A stretch of DNA of 64,000 nt from Aricia agestis (taxonomy: Eukaryota > Arthropoda > Insecta > Lepidoptera > Lycaenidae). Below, piece by piece: positions 53,263 through 62,982 of the stretch (position 1 is the first letter of the stretch; each line of letters starts with the position of its first letter). Position numbers and translations under genes: made by a program. The stretch lies in assembly GCF_905147365.1 (NCBI RefSeq), contig NC_056412.1, positions 17,538,001-17,602,000 of the forward strand, given 5' to 3'. The notes beneath the pieces are model-generated. The model saw nothing but the letters and a program-made list of their open reading frames with translations. It was not told the DNA's origin and searched no databases.

Positions 53263-53420
53263 CGGCCATTCCCAATATTTGATCTATCTCTGGTTTTGCC
53301 CTACTAGAGATAGGAATAGCTCAGATTAGACATTAGAGACATATATTTTATGTCAATTGTGAGCTATTCCTATCTCTAGTAGGGCAAAACCAGAGATAGA
53401 TCAAATATTGGGAATGGCCG
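53263..53420. mobile_element. Tourist-like MITE, copy 2
   Basis: This 158-bp copy is flanked by TTA at 53260-53262 and 53421-53423. Ends are CGGCCATTCCCAATATTTGA and its complement. It differs from copy 1 (12475-12632) at about four positions. Two of these are symmetric, at base 6 of each terminal repeat (G/A on the left, C/T on the right), so pairing is preserved. Confidence 0.9.
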
Positions 53421-53492
53421 TTAGAGGACATGTCCAGAAAAACCTTTATAGAATCATGAAAGTCCGGCTGTCGCTGGATTTTACTTCAAGGG

Positions 53493-53871
53493 TGGGTTGC
53501 ACCAGAGGCGTGGTTAAAGTTAAAGTTATGGTTATAGTTAAGGCTAAATTTAACTTTAACCTTAACTTTGACCGGAGAAATTGACAGATGACAGCTGGTC
53601 CAACAAGGTTATAAATGAACGTGGGCGGGGGCGCTGCTGGTAAAGTAGAACTGTCAAAAATGGCGTTTTTGTATGATGACAGCATTAGTTCCTTTTTTCG
53701 CCACGTGCATTTAAAACCTTGTCGAGCTCTATGGTTATAGTTAAATATGGCGTCTTGATGGCGTCCATTTTTAGGGTTCCGTAGTTAACTTTAACCAGCT
53801 TTAACCATTTTACATTGTAGTTAAAGTTATAGTTAAAGTTACAGTTATATAGTTAAAGGTGCAACCTAACC
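53493..53871. mobile_element. TIR element with GTTAAAGTTA arrays
   Basis: The ends TGGGTTGCACCA and GTGCAACCTAACC are roughly inverted. Subterminal arrays of GTTAAAGTTAAAG/GTTATAGTTA on the left oppose TTAACTTTAACC and AGTTAAAGTTATAG motifs on the right. The ~380-bp element is non-coding. A stray 'TTTTTAGGGTTCCGTAGTTA' sits inside near 53768. Confidence 0.6.
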
Positions 53872-54303
53872 TAAGATATTAAATCCATGCAGCTTAGAAC
53901 TTTAAAACTATGCAACGGTTGACGTGGTTTTTTTTTAAAAGAATTCTAGAGTAAGGTTTATATGCAAAGTATACAATTACTTTCATACGATCCCGCTATC
54001 ACTAAGTAAATAATATTTAACGTATATGACAGAAAAACGTTTGCCGGGTAGGCTAGTTACCTATAATGTAGACAGGACATGGGGAGATTGGTAACATCCG
54101 TCTCTGATGAGTCCGCTTGGCGTCGCGCGATTGATCGCTGCTATTACTGTTTGTCTGTCTGTCATGATATTAGGGACAGTAAAATATGACCAAGCTGCTA
54201 CTACGGAAGTGGCTGTGTAATAGTAATAATAATAAGCTTTATTTGCCACTACAAAACACTGTACATATTTACTATTATCTTGTATCCTCTATATATATAT
54301 AGA

Positions 54304-54305
<2 letters not shown>
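53872..54305. other. Unassigned sequence
   Basis: 'AACGTTTGCCGGGTAGGCTA' GT at about 54040-54060 resembles a Helitron-type 3' end. 'AATAATAATAAGCTTTATTT' (54225) resembles the AAT-run context at 50977. No coding. Confidence 0.35.
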
Positions 54306-54377
<72 letters not shown>

Positions 54378-54391
54378 TTATTTATTTATTA
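54306..54391. repeat. (TA)n followed by (TTTA)n microsatellite
   Basis: About 34 TA units run into five TTTA units, preceded by a small palindrome (CCTCTATATATATATAGAGG, 54286-54305). A 78-codon frame crossing it encodes IYIY repeats and is not a gene. Confidence 0.95.
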
Positions 54392-54540
54392 TTGGAATCT
54401 CGGAATCGGCTCCAACGATTTTCATGAAATTTAGTATATCATTTTTAGAAAATGTCATTTTATCGTGTTTTTACCGAGCAAATCTCGGTCAAATAGCTAG
54501 TAATATTATAATATAAGCAGGAAACTACTAAACTGTTTAC

Positions 54541-54600
54541 AGTTTTTTCAATTTGTTTCCTCACACAATTTATTTTGTGAGGAAACAAATTGAAAAAACT
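54541..54600. ncRNA. Perfect 25-bp-stem hairpin, small-RNA-like
   Basis: The arms 54541-54565 (AGTTTTTTCAATTTGTTTCC, then TCACA) and 54576-54600 are exact reverse complements with a 10-nt loop. The size suits a miRNA precursor or a tiny MITE. The perfect stem favours a recent palindrome over a long-conserved miRNA. Confidence 0.3.
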
Positions 54601-54654
54601 AGGAAAAAACTTTGGTTGACGATATTTGAAAGACCTTTATTCTCGTCTAAACGT

Positions 54655-54783
54655 CTTTGTTGTCCAGTGGTTTAGTTTGTGCTCTTGAGTTTTGATGTAA
54701 TTGGTTCGATTTCCGTGTTAGATAAATATTGTTCCAAGTTTAGTTAGGGCAATGCAGATTGCTGCCCTGATTGCCTGACCAGA
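54655..54783 (+). mobile_element. tRNA-like SINE of the second type, diverged
   Basis: 'TTGTCCAGTGGTTTAGTTTG' (A-box-like) and GGTTCGATTTCC (B box, about 54702) match the head of the 20410-20600 element. The body 'GCAATGCAGATTGCTGCCCT' differs. Confidence 0.6.
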
Positions 54784-54790
54784 AACTTTT

Positions 54791-54884
54791 TACGTGGGAG
54801 AGCCATGCTTCGGCACGAATGGGCCGGCTCGACCGGAGAAATACCACGTTCTCATAGAAAACCGGCGTGAAACAGCGCTAGATG
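54791..54884 (+). repeat. 'GGGAGAGCCATGC' family, 5' fragment
   Basis: TACGTGGGAGAGCCATGCTT to 'CGTGAAACAGCGCTAG' matches the first 90 bp of the 6095 copy. The pyrimidine tract and 3' end are absent. Confidence 0.75.
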
Positions 54885-55002
54885 CCCTTGTGTACTGTGG
54901 TCTGTGCATGACGTTTCCACTATACAATTTCTTCTGACTCTTGGCATAGAAAAACAAAATGAGATGTTTTTACCAACTTTTTTATTACTTTTTTTTTTGA
55001 TG

Positions 55003-55037
55003 AATTGACCCCTTACTTAATTAGTAAGGGGTCAATT
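55003..55037. repeat. Perfect short palindrome
   Basis: ATTGACCCCTTAC and GTAAGGGGTCAAT flank a 7-nt TTAATTA-like centre. The ends resemble the CCCTTACT/AGTAAGGG ends of the 59342 element. Confidence 0.6.
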
Positions 55038-55359
55038 ATAAGTTATAACAAAGCTGGTAAAATATAGTTAGTTTATAAGCGTTGACATATTTACGGTACC
55101 TTTTTAAATAGGCAAGTGCTTGTGATATGAATACAACTTATTATTAATACACAATGAAAAGGGTCCCACTTGACATTGCTGTAGAAAAGACTCCACTTAC
55201 TGAGGTCGTAGATAACGCTTGTAGGACATTTTTATTTCGAAATTCTCACGGGATTTGGGACAAGTTGTGAGAATTTCGGGACATAGAAATATTGTTATGA
55301 AATGCGCAATCACACTACATCAGAGATTCTCAAACATTTTTGGTGGCGGAACCCTTTAA

Positions 55360-55813
55360 GCCCGCCCTTTTCTCCATACAAACGTCCCCTGTTTCCTCCC
55401 TGGATAATGCTAGTAGAGTTATAATTTTTTTCCTGAATATCTACGGCTACTAATGCAATGTCCAGACCCGCTATGTTTTCTTTTTTTCTTAATTTAATTA
55501 TTAAATAAGATATGAACGTTCAAAAACCCAAAAAATGGCCAGATTTTCCGCTGTGTTTTAACATCCAGAAAACAGATTTGGCTAGATTATACAAAAAAAA
55601 ATACATAGGAACACAGCTCAAGCCTTTCTTTAATATTTAACGAAAAAAGTACTTAAATCGGTTAAGTTTTGGAGAAGGAATCAGGGGACAACGAATCGTT
55701 GATTTTCTGCAGTTGTCTCTATCGCGTTCTGCGGTATAGGCTTGAGGTAAGGGAGACAGCTATAATAGATATTACACGTACTTTTTTTCATTTCTCTAGC
55801 CCCTGGTGTATCC
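55360..55813 (-). mobile_element. TTAA-flanked MITE, copy 4
   Basis: It is collinear with copy 1 (829-1301) from CGCCCTTTTCTCCATACAAA to CCTGGTGTATCC. TTAA lies at 55814-55817 and also at 55356-55359. The left terminal ~12 bp is lost or replaced. A small insertion (CAGACCCG) is present near 55462. Confidence 0.75.
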
Positions 55814-55995
55814 TTAAGAAGTGATGGAAGTGAAAAGTAAAGAAAGAAAGAAATGAAAAGAATTATCGTCCCCGTGCTGGCGTCTAATGAAATTTCTAAA
55901 AACAATGTGTCGATCGCGGAGCCCCTACAAGACTTTGCGGAGCCCCAGGAGCACACTGAGAATCACCAAGACACCACCACCAGCAACGACACTTT

Positions 55996-56133
55996 GGGCC
56001 TGTTTCACCACTTTTTGATAAAGTGCCCAATAGGCTATTCACAACTTTTTTGACAGACTCTCCATACTTGATCTGTCAAGTTAATTGAAGGATAGCCTAT
56101 TCGTCACTTATCAGGAAGTGGTGAAACAGGCCC
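55996..56133. mobile_element. Short TIR element 'GGGCCTGTTTCACCACTT'
   Basis: The 138-bp ends GGGCCTGTTTCACCACTTTT and AAGTGGTGAAACAGGCCC are inverted. Pairing continues through TGATAAAGTG.CC.AATAGGCTAT against its complement (ATAGCCTATTCGTCACTTATC). The 3-bp flanks TTT/TTA are near-matching. Non-coding. Confidence 0.8.
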
Positions 56134-56636
56134 TTAGTTAAATATGTAGATGTATTCAATATTGTCATTTTGTATTAATTGTGATAATTGACAACTCTCT
56201 TTTAAAACCTTTTTTAGAATCGGGAAAGTAATTACCTTAGCAGTTTTATCACTTCTTACACAATCATTTCGTTTTAACAAATTACATTTTTGTAATATAC
56301 ATGCCTGGTGCCTACTGCTTACTCTGCTGCTGTAATTGCTGATTGCTATAATTGCGCATGTAGTATACCTATACAACGTCGATCGTGGGCGAATATGCCC
56401 ATGAACATGTTAGTGATCGCCTATATTATATCCATCATGGCCACTCATGATGATGATGAACCCAGTAACGTTCAGACTTCAGCTTTATTACCTGATGTAA
56501 TGAACTACGGTAATGATCGAACAATGTCACTTGTTTTTCCCTTCAAGTGTCACCTACAGTGTTCACGATTTCCGTTCGGATTCGGTAACTTTACCGTAAC
56601 GTGTTTCCGAATTCTTTTTATACCTGAAAAATAAGT
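56134..56636. other. Unassigned sequence
   Basis: A 108-codon plus frame (56308-56634) has no domain or motif I recognise, and its composition is not clearly coding. I do not call it. Confidence 0.3.
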
Positions 56637-56742
56637 AAAAAATCGGCCAAGTGCGAGTTGGACTCGCGCACGAAGGGTTCCGTAACACTAGAGCAAAAAT
56701 AGGAAAAAATGTATTTTTTTGTGTAGGGGACCCTAAAAAGTA
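56637..56742 (-). repeat. Repeat 'C' end fragment, reversed
   Basis: 'AATCGGCCAAGTGCGAGTTG', 'GACTCGCGCACGAAGGGTTC' CGTA is the complement of the repeat C 3' end. Confidence 0.7.
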
Positions 56743-56800
56743 TGATTCCCGCGCGATTTAAAACGAATTTTGGCGCAACGGAGTTGCGGGCGTTAGCACG
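56743..56800 (+). mobile_element. Lep1-type Helitron 3' fragment
   Basis: 'GATTCCCGCGCGATTTAAAA' and 'GGCGCAACGGAGTTGCGGGC' show the intact 3' stem. The end reads GTTAGCA rather than CTAGT. Confidence 0.65.
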
Positions 56801-56963
56801 GCAATCATCCACAACGGATGCAAAGGCCTCGTTTTGTGTATGGAGTTGTAGAAAGATCCCCGTCTCGTATCACTGTCGAAATACACAGCTAGGCAAACAT
56901 TGACGTTTGCCGAGTCAATGACCTCTGTCTTGACACACTGCCAACTATAAACTGAAGCCTTGG

Positions 56964-57571
56964 AGCGCCTGCACTACGTCCGATCCGAATTCGATTTTTC
57001 GCTTGCACTACGTCCGATGAACCCGAGATTAACTGATGACGGAGAGAAGTGTGTTCGAAGGTTTTAAGAACAGTCTGAGGTTTTCTGACAGGAGTCAGAA
57101 AAGAGAGTTGTTGCTTGGTTAATATTTTAAGGCTGACACACCAAAGTACAATAATAGTTTAAGCCAGTGCAAGTGGTACCCATCCTTTTTATCATATGGG
57201 CCACAGCCCACAGACATGTTTTGGTCTTGGTGTCGCGGGCCGCATCAAAAATTTTTTTGGGTTTAAAAATCACTTTCTTCAAAATTAAAGGCTTAAAAGT
57301 GAAAAATACTTCTAGGATTTCACGATATATACGTATAATTCACGACGACTTTACATTATTTTGCCCGTGGGCTTGAATTTCTAAATGGTTTAAATCACGC
57401 GGGCCTCTAATAAAGTTCCGGCGGGTCACATGCGGCCCGCGGGCCTCGGGTTGGGGATTTCAGTAAAAAATCTCAGACCGGGCATTAGCGTGTAGATAAA
57501 GTTGTATGTCTACTCTGGACCGTAATATCACGGGATCGGATCGGAGTCGGATCGTACGTAGTGCGAGCGCT
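56964..57571. mobile_element. Outer TIR element 'AGCGC..GCACTACGT'
   Basis: The left end AGCGCCTGCACTACGTCCGA and the right end TCGTACGTAGTGCGAGCGCT are inverted over about 30 bp. The left end also has a second internal 'GCACTACGTCCGATG' at 57004. It contains the hAT-like segment at about 57165-57466. Non-coding. Confidence 0.65.
57165..57466. mobile_element. hAT-like non-autonomous element (nested)
   Basis: CAGTGCAAGTGGTACCCATC and 'GGGCCTCGGGTTGGGGATTT' form imperfect inverted ends. 'GCGGGCCGC' and 'GCGGCCCGCGGGCC' are inverted subterminally. Such ends are typical of widespread hAT MITEs. No clean 8-bp duplication was found, so boundaries are approximate. Confidence 0.5.
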
Positions 57572-58192
57572 CTTACATGCTAGGGAGAGTTGTGACGTCA
57601 TAGTTTTGTATTTTATAATAGAACGAGATGACACCCGCTAATCCGTTACGCCGAAATTCTCGGGAACTGCACATTTTTCCTCATAAAACTATTCTGTCTT
57701 TCCCGTCTCGCAAAGTATCTCTAAATTTCAGCATAAGAGGGCGACTAACGCAAAAAATCAAACATCGTCCTTTCTCTCTTCACACTCGGACGTGAGTGTC
57801 TTTCATATGCCAGGTGAAAAAGAACGACGCGGAATCATCGCCAAGTTAATTTTTTCTTAGTAACTCAATTTAAATATACTTACTTACAACATTTTAAAAA
57901 TCTGCTAGGCCCGAATGACAGAATTTTATATAATGTGTTAAAATATTAACTTAGTGTAATGCACCGTTACGGCAATATATTATGAAAAATTCGTGAAAAT
58001 TAGATGCATCTTTGTGATGTTTTCTATCGAGAAAATTTTAAGATACCGTGTTTCCACTAGATAGGATCCTCGGAAATTTCATGTTTCAAAAATCTTATTT
58101 TCTGTATAAATTTTCAAGTATAAAAATGAATTATGAAATCGACAATTTTGGTTTAGTCGCTCTCTTCACCCGCTTTAGCATGAGGAGGTAAT
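57572..58192. other. Unassigned sequence
   Basis: No recognisable feature. Confidence 0.4.
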
Positions 58193-58231
58193 AGACAGGC
58201 ACACTTTCGCATTTATAATATTAGTAAGGAT
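58193..58231 (-). mobile_element. Lep1-type Helitron 5' fragment
   Basis: On minus, 'TTACTAATATTATAAATGCG' AAAGTGTGCCTGTC corresponds to the Lep1 start. A further reversed shred with 'CCTCGGGACTCAAA' lies at about 58312-58326. Confidence 0.6.
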
Positions 58232-58698
58232 AAGGACTAGATAATATGTTCTCGTGTAAACCGTACATATTCCCGAAAAAAAACTATTATTCCTTCAAAG
58301 TACAAATCCTTCCTCGGGACTCAAAATCCTTTGGAACAATCTATGAAACTTGGCATGTTTTAAATTAAGTAAATTAACAAACTAATTTCATGATTTTACT
58401 GATTTATTTTTTAACTTTACGTTCGATTAAATAAGTGACAGAATAAATAGTTTAACTGTGAAGTTGCGTGGGACGAGTTTACCCGGCAGTTCAAATATTT
58501 AATCGGCGGAGGCAAACCTGATTCGGTTAAACTTAACTCTCACGTTTAATTTAACTGGGAATCGTTTCCGTGGTTAAAACATCCGGCGTGTATTAAAATA
58601 GCATAAAAGTGAAAATTTAAAAACCTGATTCGTAGAAGATTGGATTTTGCCATTGCCCATTACATTTAAGTACCATTATTTAAAGTATTATGTACAAC
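58232..58698. other. Unassigned sequence
   Basis: I see nothing else recognisable. Confidence 0.4.
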
Positions 58699-58915
58699 GA
58701 GCTTTTGCCCGCGGCTTCGCTCGCGTTAAGAAGTATTATTATATACAAACTTTCATCCCCTACTTTAACCCCTTGGGGTTTATCAAAATCCTTTCTTAGC
58801 GGATGCCTTCGTTATAACATCTACCTGCATGCAAAATTTTAGCCCGATCCGTCCAGTGGTTTGGACTGTGCGTTGATAGATTACCATGTCAGTCAGTCAC
58901 CTTTGAGTTTAATTT
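58699..58915 (-). mobile_element. Helitron-like element 'D', copy 3
   Basis: 'CGAGCTTTTGCCCGCGGCTT' to 'GTCAGTCAGTCACCTTTGAG' is collinear with 44143-44372 apart from a short deletion in the 'GGGGTTGGAATTT' block. Confidence 0.65.
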
Positions 58916-59341
58916 AAATTATAGATTTACAACTACTCGTAAAATATATTTTATCCTTTCGCGGGACTCCGTACCGAACATCGAAATCGGATCAGCAATT
59001 TTATTGCCAAGATTTATTAATTTTAATAAAATAAATAGCTATTCTCAAATTGCCGAACTCTGTCCGTAGCGGTCATTGACCCCCTGTCAAAAAACTTGAC
59101 ATACCGTATTTCATAGTAAACAGAATACATTGCAAGCATTTTTCACATAGCTCCTTATCTTTAAATTATTTTAATTTTAAATTATGTGAAACCTTTCGTC
59201 GCTAATGCACAAGTAGACGATTCGTCAAAACCAATTAATTTTAGCTTTGTAGGAGAATTATTGAGGTCGAACAAACACTACAGTCCACACAATCAATATG
59301 ACTATCAATATACCCAGCGACCACATAAGGTCGCTGATCTA
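58916..59341. other. Unassigned sequence
   Basis: No recognisable feature. Confidence 0.4.
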
Positions 59342-59456
59342 CCCTCACTTACTAATAAACGTTGTATTATCACACAAGTGACATTTTTAATTGGATTGAA
59401 GAAGACAAAACACTGTATAACTATTCAAAGCTTATACACCGTTTATTAGTAAGGGG
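59342..59456. mobile_element. Small TIR element 'CCCTCACTTACTAATAAACG'
   Basis: CCCTCACTTACTAATAAACG and CGTTTATTAGTAAGGGGG are inverted ends of a 115-bp non-coding unit. The inner GTTGTATTATCAC / TATAC-type segments pair weakly. The short palindrome at 55003 shares the CCCTTACT end. Confidence 0.7.
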
Positions 59457-59508
59457 GCTATTATTTAAATTCAATTTTGACTAAAACAGGTCGATTCTGC
59501 TTTGTTAT

Positions 59509-59572
59509 CCATACCTATAATATTATAAATGCAAAGTTTGTCTTTCTGTCTGTTACCTCTTCATACATAATA
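59509..59572 (+). mobile_element. Lep1-type Helitron 5' fragment
   Basis: TCCATACCTATAATATTATA, 'AATGCAAAGTTTGTCTTTCT' and GTCTGTTACCTCTTCA match the Lep1 start. It is truncated. Confidence 0.65.
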
Positions 59573-59599
59573 GGTGGATATATTTATGCATAATATATT

Positions 59600-59642
59600 T
59601 CTCTAGGTCCATAAATTGAGCCGATTTTTATGGACCTAGAGA
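59600..59642. repeat. 16-bp-stem hairpin
   Basis: TCTCTAGGTCCATAAA and TTTATGGACCTAGAGA are perfect inverted arms around an 11-nt loop. It follows a Lep1 fragment and a GCATAATATA context. Confidence 0.7.
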
Positions 59643-60140
59643 TAAAATTAACTACATTTACTTATTTTAATGCAATAGAGCTTAAAGTACTCATATTTCT
59701 GAGCTTTATACGTTACTAGTAAAAGTTATAATATTTTCTACACGTATTTTCTTGTCCCAGTGGAAATTGTAGTCAGGAATTGAGAAGGGTTAGTTTAAAT
59801 GCTGTATGATATTCCCACAGAGCTTGTCCGTAAGATTGACTTATATATATCTGGCAAGTGTTATTATTTTGAAGAAATAAGAGAAAATGATGAGTGATAC
59901 TTAGGCATCCATTAGACAGTCATGCCCTGGTCACTGGTCAGACAATTCTATCAATCATGACTTTCGTTGACTGTTGGTGAGTGTTGGAATTAATTTCACA
60001 TTACACAGTCATTCCGACTGATTGTCAGTCATACGCAAAACTTCACATTTTATAACACCTTTGAGGATGGCGCCTGTGTGCATTGCACACATTGCACATA
60101 TGGTAGCGGGGGCCCTGATTATAACCGTCAATCAATATAA
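59643..60140. other. Unassigned sequence
   Basis: 'TAGACAGTCATGCCCTGGTC', 'GACTGTTGGTGAGTG' and 'GACTGATTGTCAGTC' (about 59910-60030) are loosely repetitive, without clear structure. Confidence 0.35.
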
Positions 60141-60308
60141 CCGCAACTCCGTTGCTCCAAAATTCGTTTGCCGCAGAAACCGTAAATTATTGTTCAAGAT
60201 AAGAAGTATTTTATGTCCTGTCTCGGGACTCATGAAGTATCTGTATACCAAATTTCAGCAAAATCGGTATAGCGGTTTGGGCGTGAAGAGGTGGTAGACA
60301 GACGGATG
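60141..60308 (-). mobile_element. Lep1-type Helitron, reversed and truncated
   Basis: On plus, CCGCAACTCCGTTGCTCCAA (the 3' stem reversed), 'CTGTCTCGGGACTCATGAAG', 'ATACCAAATTTCAGCAAAAT' and 'GGTTTGGGCGTGAAGAGGT' then GACAGACGG give the full Lep1 order on minus. The 5' TCCATAC start is missing, and the CTAG end has decayed. Confidence 0.75.
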
Positions 60309-60815
<507 letters not shown>

Positions 60816-60936
60816 TTTTATTTGCTTTAATATTTACAAAATAAACAAACTCTTGTTGTTTATTTTTTGACACATGCCCCTAATACTTCTTTTAAAATAT
60901 GTCACTACTGACGTGCACGTTCCGAATAGCCATGCA

Positions 60937-61018
60937 TTTCTAGCGAGTGGTCAATTTCACAATATTGGGTATATTGAGCAATACCCATGTGAAATTGACC
61001 ACTAGTCAGTAGCTAGAA
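60937..61018. repeat. Hairpin, small-RNA-like or tiny MITE
   Basis: The main arms AGTGGTCAATTTCACA and TGTGAAATTGACCACT (60946-61003) enclose ATTGGGTAT / ATACCCAT, so pairing reaches an ~8-nt loop with a small mismatch. A weaker outer pair, TTTCTAGC / GCTAGAAA, extends it. Imperfect, interrupted pairing is more miRNA-like than the perfect stems elsewhere. Confidence 0.4.
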
Positions 61019-61304
61019 AGAGAGAAAGCGGTCGTGCGTATACTTGCATGGGCGTACCCAGCTAGAAACGGGGCAGCTGACACCCCCAAGAAGATAAAAT
61101 AAACGTTAATTTTACAGGCAAGTGGGAAATTAAAATGTGTTACCTACTCTGCGCAAAATGAAGTGTTGGAAACAAAATATGTAATATTATCTTTTCAGTC
61201 AGATTAATAAAGGTCAATTTTCATGATAAAGCTGAAATCCTGGGTACGCCCATGGATACTTGTCTCTTTATTTTAGGTCTAGCAATTAAAGAAAACGACC
61301 ACGC

Positions 61305-61385
61305 TCCATACAAGGTTGGACCTACAACACAAATTGATGACCAACAGTTGTGACACCAAAGTAGATATTATTATTATTATTATTT
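61305..61385. repeat. Dispersed repeat, copy 1 of a local pair
   Basis: 'CTCCATACAAGGTTGGACCT', 'ACAAATTGATGACC' and 'CCAAAGTAGATATTATTATT' parallel 62388-62463. It ends in a TTA run. The class is unknown. Confidence 0.5.
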
Positions 61386-61879
61386 AGTTGTAAAGACAAA
61401 GAAAATATTGGCCGCACGCTAGTTTTATTTCTGTAGCGTAGGCACTTACTTGACAACGACGACAGCTTATCAAAACACATTTCACACACACTTTAAAAGT
61501 CTGTCAAAGGCTGTCTGAAGGTAGTGCTTGCTCATACTTTTTTGTTTGTATTAAAAAAAGTCCACAACTTCTTATGTCAGCCTCTAATGTACAGTTTATG
61601 AGGTACAAACGCAAAATTAATTTTCTTTTAATTAGGTGTTGAATGACAAACTGTAATTAATTAAGACAAGATAACAATTGACATTTGACACGAGCACATT
61701 GTTTATTACATAACGAGCAAACTAAGTTAATATAATGTGACCTACATCCAAGCTTTGACAAAGACTATGGTCTGAATACAGAATAACGAGCAAAGTCGCA
61801 AAACGTCACAAAATATTATTAAATCATCATTAAAAGTGGGTCGTGCTTAGTCAAAATGCATTCGCCAGTTTCGACGTCT
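61386..61879. other. Unassigned sequence
   Basis: No recognisable feature. Confidence 0.4.
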
Positions 61880-61936
61880 AGTCTGTCTGTCCGTCCGTCC
61901 GTCCGTCCGTCGATAAGTCCGTCCGTCCGTCCGTCC

Positions 61937-61972
<36 letters not shown>
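61880..61972. repeat. (CCGT)n/(CTGT)n compound microsatellite
   Basis: GTCTGTCTGTCCGTCC-type units run through a single interruption (CGATAAGTCC) and end in about eight CTGT units. The CCGT-to-CTGT gradient is what transition decay of CpG would produce. Confidence 0.95.
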
Positions 61973-62734
61973 TTAGCGCGTATTTATAGGTAAGTATAAT
62001 ATAACGCAGTCACAATATTAGAGAGTCGAAGCAAATTCAGCCTGAATACATCACAACTGTGTATAGGTAGACTTCGTCTGCCTCTCTTCTCAAACCCTTT
62101 TTAAGCGAAAAGCCAAAAGCACAAAGAGCAAGATTCCGCTTTTAAGATTCGCTTGTACCAGAGATAACAATCATGCGGAAAGTAGACAGAGACAGACTGC
62201 GATAGAAAGAGACGGCGATAGTGTAACAGTATTTACATAGTAACACAATTTCTCGCGTATAAATTTATTATTTTTCATATGGAATTTAGCACGGAACGAC
62301 ATAACGTGTCGTGTGAACGGGGATCTGACGATTGATGACGAAAAATGAGGCGATTTGGTCTGGAGGGAAAAAAAGGATATTGTCAACGCTTCATACAAAG
62401 TTGGACCCAGAACAAATTGACGGTCACAAATCACAATTTTAAGCCCAAAGTAGATATATAAAGTAATTTATTTAGGTATGTTGTAATTACGTAATATAAT
62501 GATTAAAAATCGCTCGTTAATCATATTAACTTTAAAGATTTCTTTATCAGTCTATTAATAGCAATGAAATACGTACATAATTAATATTGTTTATTAATTG
62601 TAAATTATAATATCCTAACAATCTTAGATTTTAATCTGATATGTTTTATTACATCATATTTTTCTACAATATATCTATTTAGTTCACAATTATTACGCGT
62701 TATCTCCATACTATAATTTTCCCAAAAGTGTCCA
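61973..62734. other. Mostly unassigned; one dispersed repeat
   Basis: 62388-62463 ('CTTCATACAAAGTTGGACCC', 'ACAAATTGACGGTCAC', 'CCCAAAGTAGATATATAAAG') pairs with 61305-61385. Otherwise no feature is seen; the 87-codon minus frame at 62171-62434 has no motif. Confidence 0.4.
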
Positions 62735-62982
62735 GCCTGCCTAGCATACGCCAACGAGATATGAGATATCTCACTCTCGAACTACTCGTCTCATAATGTC
62801 AAAATCTCGACATTATCTCGACAAAACTCTATAAAAATCTGTTATTTCGATGATAGATCTACGCGAGAAAAATTAATATTTGTCATGCTAGGATCAATAG
62901 AGATGAAGAGACAAACCATCAAACATCGAAAAAATATGTAGAGTGAGATATCTTGTTGGCGTATGCTACTTGCTAGGCAGGC
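62735..62982. mobile_element. TIR element 'GCCTGCCTAGCA'
   Basis: The left arm GCCTGCCTAGCATACGCCAA, CGAGATAT and the right arm ATATCTTGTTGGCGTATGCT, ACTTGCTAGGCAGGC are inverted, apart from a 6-nt indel (AAGTAG). The 248-bp interior is non-coding with GAGATATCTC palindromes. Confidence 0.78.

Noticed and set aside
54280..54516. 78-codon plus frame
   Set aside because: Mostly TA-repeat translation with no initiation context or motif.
56308..56634. 108-codon plus frame as a gene
   Set aside because: No recognisable motif or supporting signal; a frame this long is expected by chance in a 64-kb window.
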